64,000 nucleotides of DNA from Planctomycetota bacterium. Lineage in GTDB: Bacteria > Planctomycetota > Phycisphaerae > UBA1845 > UTPLA1. The translations under genes and the position numbers were made by a program. Positions 28,069-37,661 of this stretch are shown here, piece by piece; the stretch's first letter is position 1; each line of letters begins with the position of its first letter. The stretch is from the NCBI GenBank assembly GCA_016712275.1, contig JADJRI010000009.1:113772-177771 (forward strand), written 5' to 3'. The notes under the pieces are model-generated. The model had not been told where the DNA came from, made no database searches, and saw nothing but the letters and a program-made list of their open reading frames with translations.

Positions 28069-29319
28069 CTAAGAGACGGCCCGAATTGCCTCAACTAATT
28101 TTCGCCCCCGCTCCGGATTCAGCTGCGCCACATGCGCCGCCCGGCCCAGCAGGTAGGCCCGGAAGTCCGGCCGGTGGTCGCGGTTCTGTGCGTCGAGCCC
28201 GGTCTTTCGCGCGTTGTGGATGATCGCCTTGAGCCGGTCATATTCGTCGCGCGCCACGTTCACTCGTTGGTTCACCACGACGCCCGTCACCTGCTGCCGC
28301 TGGCCGGATCGCATGAATCGGCGCTTCACATAGTTTTCAGAGAAGCCTTCAAGCCGAATGATCATGTGAAGGTGGTCCAGGAATCGCTTCATGCCGCGTT
28401 TGAAACGTTCATCGCCTGAGAATGTCAGATCGTCGGCATATCGGGTGTATTCGGCGTCGAACTTCTTCGCGAGGCCAGTCAGCCGACGGTCGAGTCGAAG
28501 GCAGGCGAGATTCGCGAGTGCGGGACTCGTCGGCGCGCCCTGCACCGCATGTCTGCGAATCCGCTGCATTTCCCATTGACCGTCAAGCCCGCGACTCGCC
28601 TCGCCCAGCTGCGGCGCGTGCGTACAGAGCCGTGCGAGCCAGCGAGAGACTTCGCTGCCGTATCCAAGGTGGCGAAAGACGCCATAGACCTGCTGAATGC
28701 GAATGTGCTCGAAGAAGTTCCTTAGATCAAGATTCACGACGAGCTTCCGCCCGACATGGCCGGCCGCGTTGGTGGCGATCGACCGCGTACGAACGAAGCC
28801 ATGGGCGGCCATGTGAACCGGCGCGCGATCGAGTATCTCCGCTTTGATCTTGCGCTGAATCGCCTTCAGGCGAGGCTTCGGACTGCAAATCACGCGAAGG
28901 CCTGCGCGGCGCTTCTTCACCGTCCATTCGACGTAGTTAGATTTGCCGGGGCGGACACGGCGTTCCGGATTCGCCAACGGGAGTAGCGATTTCAAATCTA
29001 CGCCCAGCCAGCGCAGGATGTCGGCCGTGTCCTTGAGCACCGGTATTCCGAGATCGCCGAGCTTCTGAGCGTTTGACGGCTTCTGAGGAAGCCGCTTCGA
29101 GCCCGGCAGCCAGACGCGCTCGCGGGTGACCCGCTCTCGGAGTTCTCCAACACCGTCGCCTTTGCGTTCGCACCGCCATCGCCGGCCGCCAAGGCTGTCC
29201 CATTTTTCGCTTTCGCTCCCAGCGCGTCGATATGCATAGCGCAGAAAAATCGCGACGCTCAGAAAGACGCCGAGTGGTATGCCGTAGCAAGCCCATGTTG
29301 TTGGTGCGAGTGCCAGCAT
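28069..29319 (-). CDS. retron reverse transcriptase with N-terminal membrane helix
   Basis: It makes msDNA from the adjoining non-coding RNA. From ATG 29319 it has 416 residues: a transmembrane helix (about 11-27, CYGIPLGVFLSVAIFL), a basic linker and the RT domain from about 120. The retron marks are all present. NAxxH is NAAGH at 184-188, the first catalytic Asp is D198 (VVNLDLRNFF), QGAPTSPALANL is at 260-271, YADD at 294-297 and VTG at 344-346 (QQVTGVVVNQRVNV). The ICSPKPRLKAIQRKI and AAHGFV parts recall myxobacterial retron enzymes. A TTG at 29385 would lengthen it by 22 residues but overlaps the ncRNA, so 29319 is chosen. No maturase or endonuclease domain is seen. Confidence 0.9.
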   Translation of the reverse strand: MLALAPTTWACYGIPLGVFLSVAIFLRYAYRRAGSESEKWDSLGGRRWRCERKGDGVGELRERVTRERVWLPGSKRLPQKPSNAQKLGDLGIPVLKDTADILRWLGVDLKSLLPLANPERRVRPGKSNYVEWTVKKRRAGLRVICSPKPRLKAIQRKIKAEILDRAPVHMAAHGFVRTRSIATNAAGHVGRKLVVNLDLRNFFEHIRIQQVYGVFRHLGYGSEVSRWLARLCTHAPQLGEASRGLDGQWEMQRIRRHAVQGAPTSPALANLACLRLDRRLTGLAKKFDAEYTRYADDLTFSGDERFKRGMKRFLDHLHMIIRLEGFSENYVKRRFMRSGQRQQVTGVVVNQRVNVARDEYDRLKAIIHNARKTGLDAQNRDHRPDFRAYLLGRAAHVAQLNPERGRKLVEAIRAVS

Positions 29320-29384
29320 GATTGGCGGCCCGAAACTCGATCGCGCGCTTTCGAAGCGGTGCGCGGTGTGTGGAGAGAAAAACA

Positions 29385-29543
29385 AGCGCGGGGCGGAGTT
29401 TTACAACGCTCGGTCGTCGCGGCTGACGACGGTCCTCGCGACCGTCGCGGACCGCGACACTTCAGGAACGGCAGCGAAGCGGCTCGCTCGGGGTAACCCC
29501 GAACATCCTCGTAAGAGGACCCTAAAACGCCCGGTCCCGCGCT
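29385..29543 (-). ncRNA. retron msr-msd RNA
   Basis: This is the primer and template RNA for the neighbouring reverse transcriptase, about 159 nt. The ends form the a1/a2 repeat. AGCGCGGG at 29543-29536 pairs with CCCGCGCT at 29392-29385, and inside it TTTTA at 29527-29523 pairs with TAAAA at 29403-29399. The msr part holds three hairpins: GTCCTC/GAGGAT (29520-29505), TCGGGG/CCCCGA (29502-29488) and AGCGA/TCGCT (29488-29473). The msd part is a 43-nt hairpin at 29458-29416: GTCGCGG/CCGCGAC, a 4x4 internal loop, then CGACGGTC/GACCGTCG closed by GCGAG. A G just after the a1 repeat (29522 or 29521) is the likely branch base. The RT start is 66 nt downstream. Confidence 0.82.
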
Positions 29544-29550
29544 GAATTGC

Positions 29551-29579
29551 AGCCTATGAAATCAGGTCGCGCCAGTCAA
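29551..29579 (-). promoter_or_regulatory. sigma70-like promoter of the retron
   Basis: TTGACT (29579-29574), a 17-bp spacer and TAGGCT (29556-29551) lie so that transcription would begin about 7 bases later, at or next to the first base of the a1 repeat (29543). The -10 box is weak but the spacing and placement fit well. Confidence 0.55.
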
Positions 29580-29776
29580 GCTGAAGGGCGGGTCGCGGCG
29601 TTCGTCGGCGCGGATCGTGCTTCCCGGTCGTTTCCCAGCGTCGCGTCCATCTATCGTCGGCTTCCCCATGCACGGCGCGCGTTCAGCTGGATTGGCGGGG
29701 CAATTGGCCGATATTAGCATGGTGCGATGGCGTCCAGCGCCGAGTCGCCGCAGTCCGCCGCTTTTCGGAGTTCCGC

Positions 29777-30861
29777 ATGTTTCGCAAACGTCACCCGCAG
29801 ATGGGCGCGAGCCCCGGCACGCTGTCGATTCACAGTGATTCTCCGATGCCGTTCGTGCACGTGATCGACTACTCGCCCGAAGAACTTCACGAACATGATG
29901 TTCAGCGGATCGCCGACCTCAAGCCGTTCGTCGAAAGCCCGAGCATGTGCTGGATCGATGTGCAGGGATTCGGCGATGAGAAAATCCTGCGCGAGATCGG
30001 CAATCTCATCGATCTTCACCCGCTCGCTCTGGCGGACGCCATCAACGTGCCGCAGCGGCCCAAGGTGGAGACGTACGGCAAACACCTGCTCTGGATCACA
30101 CAGATGGTGATGCCGCAGGCAGGGCACCGCATCCGCACTGAACAGGTGAGCCTCGTTCTTGGACCGAATTATCTCATTACTTTCCAGGAGCGCTATGGCG
30201 ATGTGCTTGACCCCGTCCGCGAACGCATTCGTGCCGGCAAGGGACTCATGCGAAAGTCCGGCCGGACTATCTCGCCTACGCCGTCATCGACGCTGTCATC
30301 GACGGGTACTACCCGATCATGGAGGACTTCGGCGAGCACCTGGAGGAACTGGAGGACGAGATCGTTGCAAGGCCTTATCCGGAATTGCTCCAGCAGATCC
30401 ACCGCGTGAAGCGGGAGATGCTGGCGCTTCGGCGAGCGGTCTGGCCGCAGCGCGAGGCGATCAATCAGCTCATCCGCGATGATTCGGACTTCGTATGCGA
30501 CTCCGTGAAGACTTATCTCCGCGACGCTTACGACCACTGCATCCAGATCATCGATGTGATCGAGACCTACCGCGAGCTCGTCAGCGGCCTCATGGACGTG
30601 TACCTGTCCAGCGTGGCGAACCGCCAGAATGAGGTAATGAAGGTCCTGACCATCACCGCCACCATTTTCATTCCCCTGACTTTCCTGGCGGGCATCTATG
30701 GCATGAACTTCGACGATATGCCGGAGCTGCATGAGTGGTGGGCCTATCCCGTCGTTCTTGTTTTGATGGGACTCATCTCACTCGGGATGCTGTATTACTT
30801 CCGGCGGAAAGGCTGGCTGGGTCGCGCCGATGCCGGGGATAAAAGCGCCGACGCTGATTGA
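29777..30861 (+). CDS. corA: CorA-family magnesium/cobalt transporter (frameshifted)
   Basis: An inner-membrane pentameric channel for Mg2+ (or Co2+). The joined length is 361 residues. The large cytoplasmic domain begins MFRKRHPQMGASPGTLSIHSD. The frame changes near 30255-30265, where RKSGRTIS should continue as RKSG-PDYLAYAVIDAVIDGYYPIMED. The stalk helix (YLRDAYDHCIQIIDVIETYRELVSGL) leads to two C-terminal membrane helices. The signature YGMN, here YGMNFDDMPEL, follows the first (IPLTFLAGI). The tail is basic then acidic (GDKSADAD). It is divergent from the retron and unrelated in function as far as can be seen. Confidence 0.92.
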
Positions 30862-31639
30862 GTGTCGCAATCGTGGCACTGACGGGATTCTTGCGAACCG
30901 CCCCTCGCCGTGATGGACGCTTAAGTCTTTCGGGGGGAATCGCACACCGTCGATGGAAGGCGAACTGTTGAAATCAGGGTGGCCGGTCTCCTTGTTCGTT
31001 GCCCGCCGATCGGTACGCGAAGCAATTCGGGGCGGCCCGCGGATTTGATGCAACTGGTGTCCAGAATTCATCCCAGTCGATGCCGATTCAATGGTGGCAG
31101 GCACCTGCTGCCTAATTCGCACGGCTCGTCCTGCGTTTGTGATTTCTTAGCTTGGGCAGTCTGCCAATCGGGCTACTTGCCGAGCGGCGGATATGTAAGT
31201 ATTTTAATATTAACGGGTTATCGCTATTTTCTGATCGACATTGGGTGGATTGAGGCCAGCGGCGCATAAGCGGGTTTGGGGAGATGTGCCGCATTGCACG
31301 GGCCTGGCGGCTGATGACTTGCGTGCGACGGCGAGTCATCGAGCGGATCGTTTTACGTCGGACTACTCGACCGCGCGATGACGGACAAGCCAAATGTGAT
31401 TCAATTCCTTGTGTGCAGTGGCACACTGGCGGGCGATCTTAATAAATTCCACATCTTCTATTTTCGCTGAAAAAACAGCGGTTTTTGGGCCGTTCGCTTG
31501 CAATCGGACCTTCCGCTCGGATACATTTAGCATCAGTTGGACAGGAAGGCGGCCCGAGTGCCGCAGTGTCAGGCAAATGACCCTCAGCGAAAAGCGCTGT
31601 CGGGGGGAAGAGAAGAAATTCGGAGAGGAAAAGGTAACT
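30862..31639. other. long intergenic region before the PEP-CTERM gene
   Basis: 778 bases with no supported gene. The part 31130-31260 is visibly richer in A and T than the surroundings (AAGTATTTTAATATTAACGGG) and may hold a promoter. Small open frames on both strands have no ribosome site and look random. Confidence 0.4.
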
Positions 31640-32378
31640 ATGGTTCGAAAGATTGCAGGCGCAGTACTCGCACTTGCACTCGTCATCAGCGCGAATGTCG
31701 GCACGGCACTCGCGGATGAGACGAATGTGTTCACGTCGGCGTCCATGTCCCTGACATGGAGTGACAACAATGGGACTTCCGGCGACCACGCTTGGAATTG
31801 GACGGGGACCAGCGGAGGTCCCACCTACGACCCGGCTGACGGACAATGGACGATCCCGTCCACAGGTCTGTTCCAGTGGGATTCGGTCCACTTTGATGCC
31901 GATCCGGTGATTTCGGGTAACTTCGCCGTCACCAATAATACGGCGGTCACTCAGACCTTCACGCTGAACATCTCCCATGCCGACGGTATTTGCCGCCGGT
32001 GCGACGACAATCTTCGGCGGTTCTGCGATCAGCATTAACGATGCGGACATCAGCGGACTGGCGACCTTGGGCACCGCCCCGGGCACGTCAATCTACCGAG
32101 CGAAGGTCGATGGCGCGGTCGTTCATTCGCTCTATGGCCCGGGCTATTCCCTCGCCGCGTCCTTCCCGTTTCCGGTGACGAACAGCGATTCGTTGAGCTA
32201 CGCGTTTCTGCCCGGTCCTGCGGGCGTCGCGATTGACATCGGTATCGACCACACGTTCACGCTGTCGCCCGGCGACCGCGCGACGATCAACAGCACCTTT
32301 GTGATCATCCCCGAACCGGCGACGCTTTCACTGCTCGCCTTCGGCGTTGTGGCGATCATTCGCCGCAAGAGTCGATAA
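31640..32378 (+). CDS. PEP-CTERM sorted exported protein (frameshifted)
   Basis: The start at 31640 follows GAGAGGAAAAGG. The signal peptide is MVRKIAGAVLALALVISANVG. The body has Trp, Asn, Thr and Gly-rich beta-type sequence (SMSLTWSDNNGTSG, NFAVTNNTAVTQTFTLNIS). One extra C in the CCC run just before 31977 breaks the frame. Correcting it gives NISMPTVFAAGATTIFGG. The C-terminus is a classic PEP-CTERM signal: IPEPATLSLLAFG, hydrophobic stretch, RRKSR. Such proteins are cut and attached by an exosortase, often in species making exopolysaccharide. No exosortase gene is in the window. Confidence 0.85.
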
Positions 32379-32410
32379 TCGCTGAAGATCGCAGAATCCA
32401 CGAATAATCT

Positions 32411-32450
32411 AAAGAGGTCGCTTTGCTGAACGGTGAAGCGACCTCTTTTC
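32411..32450 (+). terminator. rho-independent terminator after the PEP-CTERM gene
   Basis: AAAGAGGTCGCTT (32411-32423) pairs over 13 bp with AAGCGACCTCTTT (32436-32448), ending in a short T-run. It is 32 bases after the stop codon. Confidence 0.85.
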
Positions 32451-32538
32451 TTTGAGTGCCTGTTCATTCCGTTCGGAGCGCGTCGGATGCTGCACGACCG
32501 GGCTCGTTGGGGGGGGCTGCTAGATGGGCTTTTGAGTG

Positions 32539-33447
32539 TTAGTGCGCGTTCGCCTTGAGGCGTTTCCACTGCTTGCTTGGCAGCGCGCGCCCGAGTGTCG
32601 CCGCGACCACATTGGATGCCGCCGCCACGCCGATCAGATCGACGCCCGTCTCGATTCCCATGCGATCCATGAAGTAGACGAGATCCTCTGTCGCAAGATT
32701 GCCCGCCGCGCCTTTTGCGTACGGACAGCCGCCCAGTCCTCCGGCCGACGCGTCAAAAGTGGCGACACCCAGTCGCAGTCCGGCGTACACATTGGCCAGC
32801 GCCGTCGCGTAGGTGTCATGTAGGTGAAGGGCGATTTTCTCAACCGGTATCTTTTCCGCGATAAAGCCGACAGTCTGATCGATATCGCACGGCGCTGCGG
32901 CGCCGATCGTATCGCTGATGGCGATCTCATCGCACCCCATCGAAAGGAGTCTTAGAGAAACATCCAATACGCGCTCGCGTGAGATTTCGCCTGCGTAAGG
33001 GCAGACGAACGCCGTCGAAACATATCCGCGCACGCTGATGCCCTGGGAAATAGCGGCACGAACGACGGGCTCGAAAACGCCGATCGATTCGTCAACGCTC
33101 ATGTTGATGTTCTTGCGGGTGAATTCATCCGAGGCGGCCGTGAAAACCGCGACTCGCCGGATGCCCGCCTCGATCGCCCGATCCAGCCCTTTCTGATTGG
33201 GAACCAGCGCCGAATAGAACAAGCTGGGCGCATTTGGAAGCGATTTGGCCACGTCGATCGCATCAGCCAGCTGCGGGATGGCCTTTGGGTGGACGAATGA
33301 AGTCGCCTCGATTTGCGTCAGTCCCGCCTCGGCGAGCTTCTGAATGAATGCCAGCTTGGTGGCAGTCGGGATTGGCTCCGGTTCATTTTGAAGTCCGTCG
33401 CGCGGCCCGACTTCAACGATCTTTACGCGCTGCGGAAGCGTCGCCAT
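32539..33447 (-). CDS. mvaB: hydroxymethylglutaryl-CoA lyase
   Basis: It splits HMG-CoA to acetyl-CoA and acetoacetate, the last step of leucine breakdown. This encodes 302 residues, a normal length. The start is VKIVEVGPRDGLQNEP with the Arg-Asp pair of the active site. Further signatures are EATSFVHPKAIPQLAD, the metal ligands in ALHLHDTYATALANVYAGL and the Cys-containing loop GGLGGCPYAKGAAGNLATEDL, which in this family carries the catalytic Cys. It directly follows the biotin carrier gene (1 base apart), so these two are an operon of the leucine pathway. Confidence 0.94.
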   Translation of the reverse strand: MATLPQRVKIVEVGPRDGLQNEPEPIPTATKLAFIQKLAEAGLTQIEATSFVHPKAIPQLADAIDVAKSLPNAPSLFYSALVPNQKGLDRAIEAGIRRVAVFTAASDEFTRKNINMSVDESIGVFEPVVRAAISQGISVRGYVSTAFVCPYAGEISRERVLDVSLRLLSMGCDEIAISDTIGAAAPCDIDQTVGFIAEKIPVEKIALHLHDTYATALANVYAGLRLGVATFDASAGGLGGCPYAKGAAGNLATEDLVYFMDRMGIETGVDLIGVAAASNVVAATLGRALPSKQWKRLKANAH

Positions 33448-33448
33448 C

Positions 33449-33973
33449 TTAAATCGGCTCCATCTTCAGCAGAACTTTTCCCATCTCGACGAGTTCCCCG
33501 GCGCCGCAGGAGATTTCCTTTACGCGGCCGTCTCTTGGCGCGGAGAGCGTCATCTCCATCTTCATTGATTCCATGACAACCAGTGCCTGGTGCGCCTGAA
33601 ATGAATCCCCCGGCTTCACGAGCAGCTTGAGAATGGTGCCCGGCATCGGCGCTGTGATGGCGTTGCCCGCTGGGCCCGCCGCCGCGGCATCCACCGCCGC
33701 CCGCCGCGCCCCGGACTCAACCGCTTCAAAGGCGTGTACGGTTCCGTCGAGCCAGACCTGCGCCTTGCCGTCGGAGGCGGCCGTGCAGAATCGGTGAATC
33801 ACTCCGTGAATGCGAATCCAGCCCGAGCCGTCGCCCTCATCGTGAATTTCGATTTCAGTTTTGACGTCGCCGATCTGAAGGACGTATGCCCCGTCGCGGC
33901 CGTCGGAGCGGCGTTCGAGCTGCACCGATGTCGGCTCCGCCTGGCCGGCTGCTTTGAGTAGCGATTTGAACAT
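33449..33973 (-). CDS. stand-alone biotin carboxyl carrier protein of an acyl-CoA carboxylase
   Basis: This encodes 174 residues. The C-terminal biotinyl domain (about 104-174) has the biotin-lysine motif VVMESMKMEMTLSAP and the hinge APMPGTILKLLVKPGDSF. The N-terminal half (LERRSDGRDGAYVLQIGD, VWLDGTVHAFEAVE) resembles the BT linker domain normally fused between biotin carboxylase and BCCP in the alpha subunit of methylcrotonyl- or propionyl-CoA carboxylase. Here it is separate. The biotin carboxylase is at 62.9 kb and the carboxyltransferase at 41.2 kb. Together with HMG-CoA lyase next to it, methylcrotonyl-CoA is the likely substrate. Confidence 0.88.
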   Translation of the reverse strand: MFKSLLKAAGQAEPTSVQLERRSDGRDGAYVLQIGDVKTEIEIHDEGDGSGWIRIHGVIHRFCTAASDGKAQVWLDGTVHAFEAVESGARRAAVDAAAAGPAGNAITAPMPGTILKLLVKPGDSFQAHQALVVMESMKMEMTLSAPRDGRVKEISCGAGELVEMGKVLLKMEPI

Positions 33974-34051
33974 GCCGTCAGATTAGGGCGGCCCGAAGTG
34001 GAATGCAATGAAGCGGGGCAGTTGCGGTCGCCTGAGCGGAGGGCAGGCCCG

Positions 34052-34957
34052 TCAGTTCTGCGGGCCGCCCGTCTGATTCTGAATCTTCTTCAGGGCTTCG
34101 CTCAATTCCTCGCTGTAGTTTCCGCTCTGAATCTGCTTCAGCAGCTCCGCGGCCTTTTCCCGGTTCGCGGGGTCCAGAAGGCTGCCGTTCAAAGCGCCGA
34201 ACTGATCGCTGCCATCGAGCGCCGCCTTAACGGTTGGCAGCTTCGCCAGGACATTGTGATTTCGAACGAGATCGCGGATCGGGCTTGAGTCGATCTCCTC
34301 ATTGAGCCGAACGATCGTCGTCGCGAGCACGTGTCTGGGCGAACCGGCCACGGTATCGGGATGGTGTGCAACCTCCCTCGCCTGCGGACCGAGCAGCGCT
34401 GCGCTCCAGCAGAGCGCGAGCACAACCAGACCGCCTTCCAGCGCTCCGATCGATGTCCCAGTGAAGCGATCCGTTCCACGAAGGATCGGCCGCTTCAGGA
34501 TGACCTTTTCGCGAACCTTTCGAACGACCGTCGTTGTCACGATCATCGTGAGCAGTACGGCGAGGCCGCAGGCAATCAAGTTGCCAATCGTGCTGGGCTG
34601 TCCGCCGTTCATTAACTTGATGGCGGGTTCAGCGAAGTTCGGTCTGGCCGACACGAGCACCATGAGCGCAATCGTCACGGGCAGCATGACAATCTTCCGG
34701 AAGCCGCCGCGCCACAGGCCGTGAAGACCGGCCATGCCGATGATGGCCGTCGCGCCCTGACCAAGAAGGGAGTTGGATTCGTGGCCGAAGTAGAGTCCGG
34801 TCCCGACGGCGCCGAATATCAGTCCGACGCCGAGCCAGGGGAAACTGCTCTTTGACGCGGACTTGTCGAACACAAAATCCGTCTCCCGACGGCCGCTGCG
34901 CGGGGCAGCCTGGGCGGCGTTTCGATTGATCACCGGGGGTTTTCGAACGGCATCCAT
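34052..34957 (-). CDS. CvpA-like membrane protein
   Basis: This encodes 301 residues. The N-terminal 40 are polar, then there are about five to six hydrophobic helices (AVGTGLYFGH, AIIGMAGLHGLWRGG, IVMLPVTIALMVLV, LIACGLAVLLTMIVTTTVV, GALEGGLVVLALCWSAALL). The order of helices and the GLHGLWRGGF and RFTGTSIGALEGG parts resemble the CvpA (colicin V production) family. The last 90 residues are soluble and helical (NREKAAELLKQIQSGNYSEEL). CvpA proteins are tied to envelope maintenance, but their role is unclear. The match is moderate. Confidence 0.55.
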   Translation of the reverse strand: MDAVRKPPVINRNAAQAAPRSGRRETDFVFDKSASKSSFPWLGVGLIFGAVGTGLYFGHESNSLLGQGATAIIGMAGLHGLWRGGFRKIVMLPVTIALMVLVSARPNFAEPAIKLMNGGQPSTIGNLIACGLAVLLTMIVTTTVVRKVREKVILKRPILRGTDRFTGTSIGALEGGLVVLALCWSAALLGPQAREVAHHPDTVAGSPRHVLATTIVRLNEEIDSSPIRDLVRNHNVLAKLPTVKAALDGSDQFGALNGSLLDPANREKAAELLKQIQSGNYSEELSEALKKIQNQTGGPQN

Positions 34958-35182
34958 ATTATCGCCCCTTCATCCTGCGATCGTGGTCTATGGAATCTGT
35001 ATCCTCTATCGGTTGAGATTGTACGTTGGAATATTCTGTAAAAGGGGCCGATTCGAGAAAAACCGATGATTTGGAATCGGGAAGGGGCTGGGGGCCCGCC
35101 GCCATTCGATTCGATGGCGGCTTGGCATCGGCATTGCGGACCGGCCGATGTGTGATAGGACGGCGGGGAAGTACCTTTCATC

Positions 35183-35657
35183 TCAATTCGAGGGCGGTTC
35201 GTTGTCTGCAACAAGAGCGATCAGCTTCTTAATCACCTCACCCACCGTGGGGGATGATTTTCTGCCCAGTGGCTCAAAGGCCGCATAGAGATCCTCAGAG
35301 TCTAATTTCAATCCGAGTTCTTGTTCCATATCGAGGACAATTGTGAGAATGTCGAGACTGTCATAAAGGGGGAGCTCCGCCAAATCCGGGTAAAAGCGAT
35401 CGGTTGCCCGCAGCGATGCAGCGTCGATTTTCCCAACTTTGGCGAACGTACGCCGCGCGCCGAGTGCCAACCGCCTCCTCGGTTCCCGTGGCAATTTCCA
35501 ACTCCGACAGAAATTCCGCATCTTCAGTGGGCGTGCGTGAATTGAATCGGTCGATGGCCCGTCGTTCCCGGCGACGAAGCCATAGCACACTCAGGACGAA
35601 GAATAGAATCCCCGCACCGACGACCGCCATCAGAATTGTGTGTTTTTCAATGGCCAT
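35183..35657 (-). CDS. membrane-anchored acyl carrier-like protein (frameshifted)
   Basis: The N-terminus is a transmembrane helix (HTILMAVVGAGILFFVLSVLWL) followed by a basic stop (RRRERR). One extra base near 35450 breaks the frame. Corrected it reads TRRAATFAKVGKIDAASLRATD. The C-terminal domain DLAELPLYDSLDILTIVLDMEQELGLKL matches the acyl carrier fold, with Ser in DSLD as the likely phosphopantetheine site. Length joined is about 157 residues. A carrier protein tethered to the inner membrane is unusual. Substrate and partners are unknown. No synthase is adjacent, although a FabH-like gene lies at 19.3 kb. Confidence 0.6.
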
Positions 35658-35766
35658 GTCGGCTTGATGCCGAATCTAAATCAATCTTCGTTTGCGAATG
35701 AACCGGCATGCGGAGCTATGCGGTACACAGGACTACCAATCTTGTTCTTGCCCATATGAAGGGTGA

Positions 35767-36752
<986 letters not shown>

Positions 36753-37088
36753 GCTGTATTCTCCGAGTCCGGGCTTGCCTGCGTCAGAGGACGATCCCTC
36801 ACCCGGACGATGGTATTTGAGGCGTGCCGGGCGACGATGTCGACACGTCGATGGGGTCTAATCCTCGCTGTTTTCGTCGGAGTTCGGGCGACAGGCAGGC
36901 AATTACTTTAGAACCGGGGCGTTTCGCCTCGAATCGCGGGATTCCATCACTGAAAGGGCGCTTAATGATGGAAATCGTCGATTGTTAAGTCCAGAATAGG
37001 TCCTTCGTGCCTTCGGGATCGTTGCGTTGGTGACTTCGCACCGAAAGGCGCAACCTCATCTGGACCGACAGCCACGGAGCTCCCAATC
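36753..37088. other. intergenic, nothing recognised
   Basis: A 336-base divergent region between the aldo/keto reductase and the VOC protein. No clear terminator or promoter pair was seen. Confidence 0.4.
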
Positions 37089-37457
37089 ATGGCGAACAAT
37101 CGCGTCGTGCACTTCGAGATTCCCGCAAACGATCCGGCCGCGCTGACAAAGTTCTACGCCGCGGTCTTCGGCTGGAACTTCTCGAAGGTCGACCTGCCCG
37201 GCCCGGAATACTGGCTTTGCGATACCGGATCCGAAGGCCCCGGCATCAACGGTGCGATCATGCAGCGCCAGGATCCGCGACAACCCTGGATGAACTACAT
37301 CGATGTCGCCAGCATTGCGGACGCGCTCGCGACCGCAACGAAACTCGGCGCGACCGTTGCGATTCCGCGCACGCCCGTCGGCGACATCGGCGCGATCGGT
37401 GCGTTCATCGATCCCCAGGGGAACATCTGCGGACTCTGGGAGCAGAACGCGCGATAG
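37089..37457 (+). CDS. VOC-family (glyoxalase-like) protein
   Basis: This encodes 122 residues, one complete vicinal oxygen chelate unit. VVHFEIPANDPAALTKFYAAVFGWNFSKVD is the first beta-alpha-beta half and MNYIDVASIADALATATKLGA with FIDPQGNICGLWE the second. Residues that could bind a metal include His8 and the final Glu. Proteins of this short type include glyoxalases, dioxygenases and resistance proteins. No substrate can be assigned. The start MANNRVVHFE fits the family. Confidence 0.85.
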   Translation: MANNRVVHFEIPANDPAALTKFYAAVFGWNFSKVDLPGPEYWLCDTGSEGPGINGAIMQRQDPRQPWMNYIDVASIADALATATKLGATVAIPRTPVGDIGAIGAFIDPQGNICGLWEQNAR

Positions 37458-37661
37458 TTCGACGACGCCGCAGGTCAATGGCCGGCACAGGTGATGACTT
37501 GCGTCCCGAGTACCGCCTGCTATTGTAATTCGCGGTTGGCGACGGCCTGCGAGGGAATAATTCCGCGCGCCGTTGCAATACGAAATCCGATGATAGTCGG
37601 TCGAATTGTCCGGTCTGTTTTGCTCGGAAGGTGCAGGCCCGGCGAATGGAGGAGCGCAGCG

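Noticed and set aside
28069..29319. Group II intron reverse transcriptase
   Set aside because: No maturase or HNH domain and no intron RNA domains V/VI nearby. The NAxxH and VTG motifs and the msr-msd RNA are specific to retrons.
31390..31640. Sigma54-type promoter upstream of the PEP-CTERM gene
   Set aside because: TGGCAC occurs near 31420, but the matching TTGC box at the required distance is missing.
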